Shown here piece after piece: positions 6,298 through 13,255 of a stretch of 24,112 nucleotides of DNA (position 1 is the first letter of the stretch; each line of letters opens with the position of its first letter). The notes below the pieces were generated by a model. The model searched no databases. It was not told the DNA's origin and worked only from the letters and a program-made list of their open reading frames with translations. The translations under genes were made by a program, and so were the position numbers. Origin of the DNA: a virus; IMG/VR virus record IMGVR_UViG_3300035034_002275, positions 1-24,112 of that record, one strand, 5' to 3'.

Positions 6298-7762
6298 CCT
6301 GATCGAACTGCCGCAGGCCGGCGAGGAGCGCCCGGCGCACGCTACGCTCGGCGCGTCATCCTCCGAACGGTGGATAAACTGCGCGGGGTCCGTTCGCCTG
6401 TCGGAGGGCAAGGAAGACCGCCCGTCCGTCTACAAGCAGGAGGGCAGTGCGGCCCACGAGGTCGCGGCCCGGGCCCTGACGACGGGGCGCGACCCGGCCC
6501 TGTGGCTCGGCGCGCTGATCGAGGTTACGGACGGCGACGAGAAGTTCATGGTCGAGGTCACGGAGGAGATGACCGAGGCGGCCGATGTCTTCGTAAACTA
6601 TGTACGCTCCGTGATGGCGAAGCCCGGCGAGCGCGAACTGTTCGTGGAGACGCGCATCGACCTGTCGAAGCTGAACCCGCCCGCCCCGATGTACGGCAGG
6701 GCGGACGCGGGGATCGTGGTCCGGGTGCAGGGGAAGACCGCCATTGAGGTGGTCGATTTCAAGTACGGGCAGGGGAAGGTGGTCGAGGTCAAGGGGAACA
6801 GTCAGGGCCGGTACTACGCGCTCGGCTTCACTGTCGCGGCCGAGGTCAAGGCCGACCTTTACAAAGTGACCATCGTGCAGCCCCGGGCCGGGCACCCCGA
6901 CGGGCCTATCCGCTCCGAGACGTTTACGTGGGACGAGATGGTCGCGTTCAAGAATGAACTGTTCGCGGCGGCCACGGCCACGCAAGACCCGAACGCCCCG
7001 CTCATCCCGGGCGACTGGTGCGGGTTCTGCAAAGCGAAGGCAGTATGTCCGGCACTGAAAAAGCTGGCGGAGGAGACGGCGCGGACGGAGTTCTCCAACC
7101 TGCCGGTGGTGGCCGGCGATGAGACCGCGCCGCCCGCTCTCCCGGCCCCGGCCGAGCTTACCCCGGAGGAGCTCCGGGAGGTGATGGAGAAGGCCCACAT
7201 AATTACGGCGTGGATTACCGCGGTGCAGAGCTACGTGACGACGCTGACCGAGAGCGGCATGGACCTCGGGTACAAGCTGGTGCCGAAGCGCGGCACCCGG
7301 CGGTGGGTGGACGAGGACGCGACGGCCGAATGGCTGGAGCAGCACCTCGGGGACGCGGCGTACAAGCGCAAGCTCCGATCGCCGTACCAGTCGGAGCAGG
7401 CCCTCAAGCAGATCAACATGAACCTGCCCGATGAGATGTGGCAGACGGTCAGCAGTGGCACGAACCTCGTGCCCAACGATGACCCGCGGGAAGCGGTGCC
7501 GCCGCCCCTCGGAGCGGCGGACGAGTTCGAGGACTACCTGCCACTGGTCGAGGCGGAGTACACGCCCGACACGAAGAACGCCATCGGCGACCTCAGCGAG
7601 GGCGCGGTCGAACCCGAGTGGGCGGTCAGTTGCCACCGGGACGACCTGCGCGACCTGACGGTGCGGGCGGTGAACGAGACGGACGCACGGCGCGTGGCGC
7701 GGCTGCGGTGGGACGTGGGCCGACTTCCGAACAATACGAGCGTAACGAACGTAACGAAGTAA
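6290..7762 (+). CDS. DUF2800 RecB/Cas4-like PD-(D/E)XK nuclease
   Basis: A 490-residue protein of the phage DUF2800 family. The family signature HATLGASSSERWINCAGS is at residues 17-34, and YKQEGSAAHEVA includes H56. The nuclease core shows GRADAG with D139 and VVDFKYG with D156 and K158, the D...DxK arrangement of RecB-type nucleases. Cysteines C31, C244, C247 and C253 (in WCGFCKAKAVCP) match the one-plus-three layout that binds a 4Fe-4S cluster in AddB and Cas4. It probably resects or trims DNA ends in phage recombination. In known prophages this family sits next to a DUF2815 protein, as it does here. ATG 6290 has a good AGGGAGG site. The C-terminal 60 residues look divergent. Confidence 0.88.
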   Translation: MGDLIELPQAGEERPAHATLGASSSERWINCAGSVRLSEGKEDRPSVYKQEGSAAHEVAARALTTGRDPALWLGALIEVTDGDEKFMVEVTEEMTEAADVFVNYVRSVMAKPGERELFVETRIDLSKLNPPAPMYGRADAGIVVRVQGKTAIEVVDFKYGQGKVVEVKGNSQGRYYALGFTVAAEVKADLYKVTIVQPRAGHPDGPIRSETFTWDEMVAFKNELFAAATATQDPNAPLIPGDWCGFCKAKAVCPALKKLAEETARTEFSNLPVVAGDETAPPALPAPAELTPEELREVMEKAHIITAWITAVQSYVTTLTESGMDLGYKLVPKRGTRRWVDEDATAEWLEQHLGDAAYKRKLRSPYQSEQALKQINMNLPDEMWQTVSSGTNLVPNDDPREAVPPPLGAADEFEDYLPLVEAEYTPDTKNAIGDLSEGAVEPEWAVSCHRDDLRDLTVRAVNETDARRVARLRWDVGRLPNNTSVTNVTK

Positions 7763-7803
7763 AGGGCGTAGCCGCCGGCCCCGGTAAACGGGCGGCAGTC
7801 ATT

Positions 7804-7826
7804 GCGCGACGCATTAGACGACGCGC
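7804..7826 (+). promoter_or_regulatory. Hairpin upstream of the single-strand binding protein gene
   Basis: GCGCG (7804-7808) pairs with CGCGC (7822-7826), then an A-A mismatch and CG/CG close a CATTAGA loop. It lies in the 82-base gap after the DUF2800 gene, just before the GAGGAGACGGAG ribosome-binding region. No T-tract follows, so it is unlikely to terminate. It may stabilise or gate the message for the highly expressed binding protein; that is inference. Confidence 0.3.
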
Positions 7827-7844
7827 GAACGAGGAGACGGAGCA

Positions 7845-8477
7845 ATGGCGGAGCAGATCAAACGTAGGGTCATCACCCCGGAGTGCATGCTCTCGTACCC
7901 ACACCTGTACGAGCCGACCCGGTACGATGAGAAGGCCGCGCTGAAGTACTCCGTGGCGGCAGTGTTCCTGCCCGGCACGGACCTCACCGAGATGAAGAAA
8001 GCCATCGTCGAGGTGGGTGGCGCGAGGTGGAAGGACTTCGTGGCGGGCGTGAAGTCGGGCAAGTACCACTTCCCGTTCCATTCGGACCCGGAGATGATCG
8101 CCGGGAAGGGCTACCCCGAAGGGGCAGTCTACTTCAACGCTTCCTCGGACGGACAGCCCGGCGTGGTTACGCTGGTGCCCGATCCGGCCACCGGGAAGCC
8201 GATGACCGCGGAGCCGAGTCAGGTCTACCCGGGAGTTATCGCTCGTCTGAGCGTGACCTTCTACACGTTCCCGGCGGGCGACCGCAAGGGGAACCGCGGT
8301 GTGGGCGTGGGCCTGAACAACGTCCAGATCATCCGTGACGGCGAGCGGCTCGACGGGCGCATGGCGCCGGCCGATGAGTTCGACGCGGACCCGGACGCAG
8401 TGGCCGACCTGTCGGATCTGGAACCGACGGAGGCCGATGACGGCGGTGACGATGAGTTGCTGTCCGACCTGATGTAG
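7845..8477 (+). CDS. DUF2815 single-stranded DNA-binding protein
   Basis: A 210-residue protein of the DUF2815 family (RRVITPECMLSYPHLYEPT, then YSVAAVFLPG and the GVGLNNVQIIRDGERLDGR end of the core), which has the OB-fold of T7 gp2.5-like single-strand binding proteins. The core is followed by a strongly acidic tail from about residue 180 (DEFDADPDAVADLSDLEP onward, ending DDELLSDLM), the type of tail that recruits replication partners. It is expected to coat single-stranded DNA during replication and recombination with the neighbouring DUF2800 nuclease and polymerase. The start has GAGGAG at 7831-7836. A structured 158-base gap follows. Confidence 0.88.
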   Translation: MAEQIKRRVITPECMLSYPHLYEPTRYDEKAALKYSVAAVFLPGTDLTEMKKAIVEVGGARWKDFVAGVKSGKYHFPFHSDPEMIAGKGYPEGAVYFNASSDGQPGVVTLVPDPATGKPMTAEPSQVYPGVIARLSVTFYTFPAGDRKGNRGVGVGLNNVQIIRDGERLDGRMAPADEFDADPDAVADLSDLEPTEADDGGDDELLSDLM

Positions 8478-8484
8478 GCCCGCA

Positions 8485-8502
8485 GGCCCCCGTTTAGGGG
8501 CC
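8485..8502 (+). terminator. GC-rich stem-loop after the binding protein gene
   Basis: GGCCCC (8485-8490) and GGGGCC (8497-8502) form a perfect 6-bp stem with a CGTTTA loop, eight bases after the stop codon. A second small hairpin (GGCC-GAAC-GGCC, 8499-8510) overlaps it. There is no run of T, so termination would be weak. Protection of the upstream mRNA end or a spacer before the tmRNA-like RNA are alternatives. Confidence 0.35.
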
Positions 8503-8554
8503 GAACGGCCGGGGTGAGCGGGGGGTTAGTAAATTGGCCCCGCCACCCCAACTT

Positions 8555-8636
8555 GGGGGTGAAAAGGTGTTCGACGAGGAGAACCCGAAACAGGGAACTT
8601 GCTCGGACGGCAGTTCGATTCTGCCCACCTCCACTA
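8555..8636 (+). ncRNA. tmRNA-like tRNA-like domain without mRNA-like domain (mini-SsrA)
   Basis: Acceptor stem: GGGGGTG (8555-8561) pairs over all seven positions with CACCTCC (8626-8632), including G3-U70, the alanine identity pair. The discriminator is A (8633). The D-loop has GG and TTCGACG (8570-8576), starting at RNA position 16 as in E. coli tmRNA. CGGAC (8604-8608) directly precedes a canonical T arm: 5-bp stem GGCAG/CTGCC with loop TTCGATT. CGGAC before the T stem is a tmRNA hallmark. The rest of tmRNA (tag frame, pseudoknots, over 250 bases) is missing. A short helix fills the place of P2: CCGA/TCGG (8585-8588/8603-8606), then CAGG/CTTG on a GAA loop. CTA stands where CCA is expected, so CCA would have to be made by processing and addition. 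A tRNA is unlikely because no 5-7-5 anticodon arm exists. Confidence 0.75.
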
Positions 8637-10567
8637 TGAAACTGAATCTTGACTTCGAGACGCGGAGCCCGGTCGACCTCAAAGTGTGCGGCGCGCACGT
8701 CTATGCGGCGCACCCGGGGACCGAGATCCTCTGCATGGCGTGGGCCATCGGGGACGGGACGCCGCAGTTGTGGACTCCGGAGCAACATATCCCCTCCGCT
8801 ATTGCCGATACGGTAAGAGATCTGGAGGAGATCCGCGGCTGGAACGTCCAGTTCGAGCGGCTGATCTGGCGGCATATCCTCGGCCCGCGGCACGGCATGC
8901 CCGTGCCCGAGCTCGAACAGTACTACTGCACGATGGCCGAGGCCGCGGCGATGGCGCTGCCGCGCTCCCTCGGTAAGTGCGCGAAGGTGCTGAGCCTCCC
9001 GGTGGAGAAGGACGCGGAGGGCCGTAAGCTTATGCTCGCGATGGCCTCGCCCGGGAAGGACGGAACGTACCGGGACGAGCCCGGGGACCGGGAGCGCCTC
9101 GGCGAGTACTGCGTGCAGGACGTAGTTACGGAGAAGGCCGTGGCCGCTCGAGTCCTCCGACTGCCGCCGGGCGAGCGCGAGGTTTACGTGCTCGACCAAC
9201 GGATCAATGACCGGGGTATCCGGGTGGACGTGCCGCTCGTCAAGGCGGCGCGGAAGGCGGTGAAGGTCGCGGATAAGATCGGGAACGCTCGCCTCGCCGA
9301 GATTACGAACGGCGACGTGGAGAAGGCCACGCAGGTCCAGCGGATCAAGGCGTGGGTCGAGGACCGGATGGCGGTGGTGGACGGGTGGGGGATACCCGAT
9401 CTGACAAAGAACACCGTCAACGATTTGTTAGCTGGCGATGACCTACCGGACGACGTGCGGGAGGTGTTGGAGATCCGCCGGGACAACGGCCGCACCTCCA
9501 CCGGCAAGCTGCCGAAGATGATCCTCGGGCTGGTGCTCGACCGCCTGCAGGGGCTGCTCGGGTACCACGCCGCTTCGACGGGGCGGTGGGCGGGCTACCG
9601 GGTGCAGCCACAGAACTTCCCACGGCCCGGGTTCGACGCCCGGCCCTACATACCGGACGTCCTGAACGGCGACCTCGACATGATCCGGCTGGATCACGGC
9701 CTGATCGAGACGGTCAGCTTCATGCTGCGGAACATGCTGATACCGAGCGAAGGCTGCCGGTTCCTGTCGGGCGACTATGCACAGATTGAAGCTCGCATTG
9801 TCAATTGGTACGCGGGCGACATGTTTCAGGACAAGGCGTACGAGCGCATGGCCGGGACGATCTACGGCGTGCCGTGGGAGGAGGTCGGCAAGGAGGACCC
9901 GCGCCGGCAGATCGGGAAGAATACCGAGCTCGGCTGCGGGTTCGGGATGGGATGGGAGAAGTTCATCGACTACTGCTACAAGGCCACGGGCGAGCGTCCG
10001 CCGGAGGATCTGGCCCGCCGCGCCGTCGATGCGTACCGCGACAAGCACGCGAGGGTGAAGCAATCATGGTACGAGACGGAGCGCGCGGCCATGCGGGCCG
10101 TGCTCAACCCCGGCAGCGTGGAGTCCGTCGGCATCGGCGTGCAGGTCCGGTACGTCGTCCGCGGGCAGTACCTCTGGTGCCTGCTCCCGAGCGGGCGGCG
10201 GCTGGCGTACGCGCTCCCGGCGATCAAGATGCGGCCGACGCCGTGGGGCGAACAGCGGCCGAGCCTGACGTTTATGGGGACGACGGCGTACGTGCGTCGC
10301 TGGCACCGATACAATTCCTACGGGGGGATGCTGGTCGAGAACATCGTACAGGCGCTCGCCCGGGACGTTATGGTCCGCGGGATGAAGAACGTGGAGGCCG
10401 CTGGCTATCCGATCGTGCTGACCGTCCATGACGAAGTTCTCTCGGACGTTCCGCTCGACCACGGCTCGCTCGACGAGTACCTCCGATTGCTGACCACGGC
10501 GCCCGCGTGGGCCGAGGGACTGAACGTAGAAGTGGAGGGGTGGGAAGGCGATCGGTGGCGGAAGTGA
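8636..10567 (+). CDS. Family A DNA polymerase with 3'-5' exonuclease domain
   Basis: A 643-residue replicative polymerase. The DnaQ-like exonuclease comes first: LDFETRS with D6 and E8, WNVQFERLIW, and GEYCVQDVV. The polymerase domain has motif A SGDYAQIEAR (D380), motif B RRQIGKNTELGCGFGMG (R423/R424, K428) and motif C LTVHDEV (H598, D599, E600). No 5'-3' exonuclease domain is present, as in T7-like phage enzymes. I chose ATG 8636 because family members start just before LDFET. The open frame extends to a TTG at 8534 and contains GTG 8567, but that region is the tmRNA-like RNA. ATG 8636 has no Shine-Dalgarno sequence; the preceding CACCTCC is anti-SD-like. Confidence 0.92.
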   Translation: MKLNLDFETRSPVDLKVCGAHVYAAHPGTEILCMAWAIGDGTPQLWTPEQHIPSAIADTVRDLEEIRGWNVQFERLIWRHILGPRHGMPVPELEQYYCTMAEAAAMALPRSLGKCAKVLSLPVEKDAEGRKLMLAMASPGKDGTYRDEPGDRERLGEYCVQDVVTEKAVAARVLRLPPGEREVYVLDQRINDRGIRVDVPLVKAARKAVKVADKIGNARLAEITNGDVEKATQVQRIKAWVEDRMAVVDGWGIPDLTKNTVNDLLAGDDLPDDVREVLEIRRDNGRTSTGKLPKMILGLVLDRLQGLLGYHAASTGRWAGYRVQPQNFPRPGFDARPYIPDVLNGDLDMIRLDHGLIETVSFMLRNMLIPSEGCRFLSGDYAQIEARIVNWYAGDMFQDKAYERMAGTIYGVPWEEVGKEDPRRQIGKNTELGCGFGMGWEKFIDYCYKATGERPPEDLARRAVDAYRDKHARVKQSWYETERAAMRAVLNPGSVESVGIGVQVRYVVRGQYLWCLLPSGRRLAYALPAIKMRPTPWGEQRPSLTFMGTTAYVRRWHRYNSYGGMLVENIVQALARDVMVRGMKNVEAAGYPIVLTVHDEVLSDVPLDHGSLDEYLRLLTTAPAWAEGLNVEVEGWEGDRWRK

Positions 10568-10609
10568 TGCGATCAGCGGAGACTCATCTACAGCAAAGGG
10601 ATACCCGCC

Positions 10610-12583
10610 GTGGCTGACATTGCGAGGAAACTCTACGACGCCGGCTACCGGGATCTCGTTAGCGTGATTCCCCCGGACGCGGAGCTTTCACCGAACAGCC
10701 GTATCACGCCCGAGCAGCGGGGGAAGACCCCCGGGCTGCACGGCGTGCGCGGCTGGTATGGGTACAAGTGGAGCGACGAAGCGGACGTGGAGTTGGCGGA
10801 GCGGATCGACCGCCACGGGGCGAACATCGGTCTGCGCGCCCGGAAGTTCCCCGGGCTCGACCTCGACACCGAGGACCCGGGCCTGACCCTCGTGGTCACG
10901 AACATCGCGACAGAGATCCTCGGTCCGGCCCCGGTGCGGTTCTCCCGGGAGCCGCGGCGCATGCTCCAGTACCGGACGGATACGCCGTTCCCGAAGCAGG
11001 CGGCCGTCATCACCTACAAGGGTGAGAGCCACGTCGTCGAGATGTTGGCCGACGGTCAGCAGTACCTCATACACGGCACGCACCCGAGCGGAACGAAGTA
11101 CCGTTGGGAGGGCTTCCTCCCGGACCCGTCGCAACTGACGCTCATCAGCGGGGAAAAGGTTGACGCCTTCTTCCGCATACTGGAGCAGCGTCTCGGCGAG
11201 CGCGGGGTCGAGGTGGAGATCGTCGGCACGGGACGGCCCGCCGGCACGGCCGCACCGATCCCGGACGAGATCAGCGCGGGGGCGCGGAACGCTACCCTAG
11301 TGTCGATCGCCGGCACCTTCCGCTCCCGGAACATCGGCGAGGAGGCCGCCCGGGCGGCGCTACGAGCGGAGAACGCGAAGCGTTGTCAGCCACCGCTGTC
11401 GGACGAGGAGGTGGACGGCATCGTAGCGTCCGTCTACGGGCGGTACGCGGCCGGGGCCAGCGTCACGACGATCCCGGCCGAGGATGAGTTCACGGCGGAC
11501 GCCACCGCGGCGCCCGTCGTAGGTCCGACCGAGGAGGAGCAGGAGAACATCTTCGACCGGGTGCAGCTATGCGGCGACGTGGAGTGGGTCCCGGCCGAGT
11601 TCCTGATCGACGGCTTCCTTCTCGACAGCAACTTCAATCTGTTCGGGGCCGAGTCGGGAGCGTACAAGACGACGCTCGCCCTGCACGTAGCGGTGGGCGT
11701 GGCGACGGGCGAGGACGTGCTCGGGCACAAGGTCAACCGCACCGGGCCCGTGCTGTTCATATCACAGGAGGATGACGCCGGCACGCTGGACAATCACGCG
11801 CGGGCGATCGCGAAGGGCATGGGAGTAGAGGGACCGCCCGAGATCGAGTTCCTCGCGCTGGAGGGGTTCAGCCTATCGAACAAGGCCCATCAGGCGCAGC
11901 TACAGGAGTACGTCCGGGAGCGCGGCATCGTGCTCGTGGTGGTCGATCCCGCGGCCTATATGTTCGACGGGGACGAGAACAGCAACACCGACTGGCGGGA
12001 GCCTTTCCGGGCGCTGCGCTCCCTGCTGATCGGCGGGGGCGGTCCGGCCCTGCTGGTGGTCCACCACGCCGGGAAGGGGTCGCCGGGCAAGTCGGACCGC
12101 GACCGCCTGTTCCGCGGCGCGATGATGATTCTCGATAACTCCCGTACCGCGTGGGGCCTGACGAAGACGGACGACAGCACCTTCACCCTCACCTGCCACA
12201 AGATGAGCCGGGCGAAAGAGCCCGAGGCACTGGCGGTGTCGGTGAACGTGGAGACGGACGAGACCGACACCGGATGGGCCTCGTGCGAGTTCGACACCGC
12301 TATCGCGTGGAAGGCGCAGTATGATGCGAAGCAGGGGGCGGCGGAGATGGAGGCGCTCGCCTTCCTGTCGGAGAACCCCGGGGTCCTGACCACGGAACTG
12401 CAGGACGCGATCGGGGGGACGAAGGCGTTCCGGCTCTCGGTGGTGCGGAGCATGGAGCAGCGCGGGATCATCCGTAACGAGCCCGGGGACGGGAACGCGA
12501 AACTCTGGTACGCGACGGGAGCGACGGACGAGTTCACAGCACAGCCACTAGGAGATGAAGATGATGACGTCAGAGGGTCTTAA
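10610..12583 (+). CDS. Primase-polymerase / RepA-like helicase fusion
   Basis: A 657-residue multidomain replication protein. Residues about 1-200 form a bifunctional primase-polymerase-like domain with GLDLDTEDP (D84, D86) as metal-binding acids. A PriCT-like helical linker (GARNATLVSIAGTFRSRNIG to VDGIVASVYGRY) spans about 220-280. A RecA-like AAA ATPase domain follows: Walker A GAESGAYKTT (346-355), in which Y replaces the usual Gly before K353, as in AAA_25/RepA relatives; Walker B VLVVVDP (D446); and VVHHAGKG (H485, H486). The C-terminal part (about 590-640) looks like a winged helix. It should prime and unwind at the fork with the family A polymerase. The start is GTG 10610 with a weak AAAGGG upstream; the gap of 42 bases holds nothing else clear. 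Confidence 0.88.
   Translation: MADIARKLYDAGYRDLVSVIPPDAELSPNSRITPEQRGKTPGLHGVRGWYGYKWSDEADVELAERIDRHGANIGLRARKFPGLDLDTEDPGLTLVVTNIATEILGPAPVRFSREPRRMLQYRTDTPFPKQAAVITYKGESHVVEMLADGQQYLIHGTHPSGTKYRWEGFLPDPSQLTLISGEKVDAFFRILEQRLGERGVEVEIVGTGRPAGTAAPIPDEISAGARNATLVSIAGTFRSRNIGEEAARAALRAENAKRCQPPLSDEEVDGIVASVYGRYAAGASVTTIPAEDEFTADATAAPVVGPTEEEQENIFDRVQLCGDVEWVPAEFLIDGFLLDSNFNLFGAESGAYKTTLALHVAVGVATGEDVLGHKVNRTGPVLFISQEDDAGTLDNHARAIAKGMGVEGPPEIEFLALEGFSLSNKAHQAQLQEYVRERGIVLVVVDPAAYMFDGDENSNTDWREPFRALRSLLIGGGGPALLVVHHAGKGSPGKSDRDRLFRGAMMILDNSRTAWGLTKTDDSTFTLTCHKMSRAKEPEALAVSVNVETDETDTGWASCEFDTAIAWKAQYDAKQGAAEMEALAFLSENPGVLTTELQDAIGGTKAFRLSVVRSMEQRGIIRNEPGDGNAKLWYATGATDEFTAQPLGDEDDDVRGS
12545..12563 (+). 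repeat. 19-base direct repeat, copy 1 (translation start region)
   Basis: CCACTAGGAGATGAAGATG occurs here and identically at 12706-12724. It holds an AGGAG ribosome-binding site and two in-frame ATG codons. This copy lies at the end of the primase-helicase gene and serves the 35-residue frame. Confidence 0.85.
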
Positions 12584-12668
12584 CGCCATGAAGCGGGTGC
12601 GGGATTTGCTCGTGGAGTGGGAGTTAGCGGGGAAAGGCAACCGCACCGACCCGTACTTGGGCAGTTAG
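12561..12668 (+). CDS. 35-residue small protein
   Basis: A short frame (MMTSEGLNAMKRVRDLLVEW then ELAGKGNRTDPYLGS). ATG 12561 is six bases from the GGAG at 12551-12554. ATG 12555 in the same frame touches the binding site and is less likely. It overlaps the end of the primase-helicase gene by 23 bases. The first 22 residues could form an amphipathic helix. It is not a known family. Its start region is an exact copy of that of the next gene. Confidence 0.5.
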   Translation: MMTSEGLNAMKRVRDLLVEWELAGKGNRTDPYLGS

Positions 12669-12705
12669 GGGGTGTGCAAACGAACTCCGTCATGCCATCG
12701 AACAT

Positions 12706-12724
12706 CCACTAGGAGATGAAGATG
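12706..12724 (+). repeat. 19-base direct repeat, copy 2 (translation start region)
   Basis: Exact second copy of the element at 12545-12563, 161 bases downstream. It supplies the ribosome-binding site and start codon for the DUF5664-like gene. Recombination between the copies would delete the 35-residue frame while leaving a working start for the following gene. Confidence 0.85.
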
Positions 12725-13255
12725 CAGGACAAGAATAACCCGACGCAGACGAAGGCGTCGAACCCGAAGGACGTGCTCGCCGCGAGCGAGAGCCGGGTGC
12801 AGATGGGGCTGATCCCCCGCACCGCGCTCATCCATACGGCGATGGCGTTCGCGGACGGGGCGAAGAAGTACGGCGCCTACAACTGGCGCGAGGAGGGCGT
12901 GGGGGTGATGACGTACCTCGACGCGGCGGATCGGCACATCGCCGACTTCCTTGACGGAGAGACCGCGGCGGGCGACAGCAAGGCGCATCACCTCGGCCAT
13001 GCTATCGCGTGCCTCGCGATCATACTCGACGCCTTCGCCGTCGGCAACGTGGTGGACAACCGTCCGCCCATCGCGCCGACCGCCGACTTCATGGAGCAGG
13101 TAAAGAGCGGCTCGACCTGCCCGGAGCGCAAGGAGGAGACCGATGGTAAGCGTGTCACTCATCAGCGCGATACTTTGGTGGGCGACTGCGGCTACCCCGG
13201 CTGCCGCAGTCGCGTGTGCTATCCCCACAACCCCGGAGGCGACGGTGAACTTTAG
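12722..13255 (+). CDS. DUF5664-like dATP/dGTP diphosphohydrolase with Cys-rich tail
   Basis: A 177-residue protein. The core (residues about 13-118) follows the phage DUF5664 pattern: SNPKDVLAASESRVQMGLIP, AMAFADGAKKYGAYNWR, YLDAADRHIADFLDGE and HHLGHAIACLAIILDA. DUF5664 relates to all-alpha nucleotide pyrophosphohydrolases, including MazZ of cyanophage S-2L, which makes dGMP for 2-aminoadenine DNA. No PurZ is in this window, so general nucleotide-pool control is the safer reading. The last 45 residues add a tail with CGYPGCRSRVCYPH (three Cys and one His), perhaps a zinc knuckle. This tail shares DNA with the start of the lysin gene in another frame. ATG 12722 is chosen by analogy with the duplicated start region; ATG 12716 is an alternative. 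Confidence 0.78.
   Translation: MQDKNNPTQTKASNPKDVLAASESRVQMGLIPRTALIHTAMAFADGAKKYGAYNWREEGVGVMTYLDAADRHIADFLDGETAAGDSKAHHLGHAIACLAIILDAFAVGNVVDNRPPIAPTADFMEQVKSGSTCPERKEETDGKRVTHQRDTLVGDCGYPGCRSRVCYPHNPGGDGEL

Noticed and set aside
6356-7636. 426-codon minus-strand open frame
   Set aside because: Antisense shadow of the DUF2800 gene with no family resemblance and no ribosome-binding site.
8555-8633. An ordinary tRNA gene
   Set aside because: Acceptor and T arms are tRNA-like, but no 5-bp stem with a 7-base anticodon loop can be drawn between them, and TTCGACG and CGGAC at fixed positions are tmRNA features.
8534-8635. N-terminal extension of the DNA polymerase from TTG 8534
   Set aside because: The added residues (MAPPPQLGGEKVF onward) do not resemble the family, which starts at LDFET, and the DNA is accounted for by the tmRNA-like structure.
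8604-8636. A simple attP core copied from the 3' end of host ssrA
   Set aside because: An attP would need only the 3' end. Here the 5' acceptor strand and D-loop motif are also present and pair correctly, and no integrase is in the window. It is kept as a secondary possibility for origin only.
12722-13255. Evidence for 2-aminoadenine (Z) DNA from a MazZ-like gene
   Set aside because: DUF5664-type proteins are widespread in phages with normal DNA. No PurZ is present here, and the polymerase cannot be assigned to the Z-genome type by eye.
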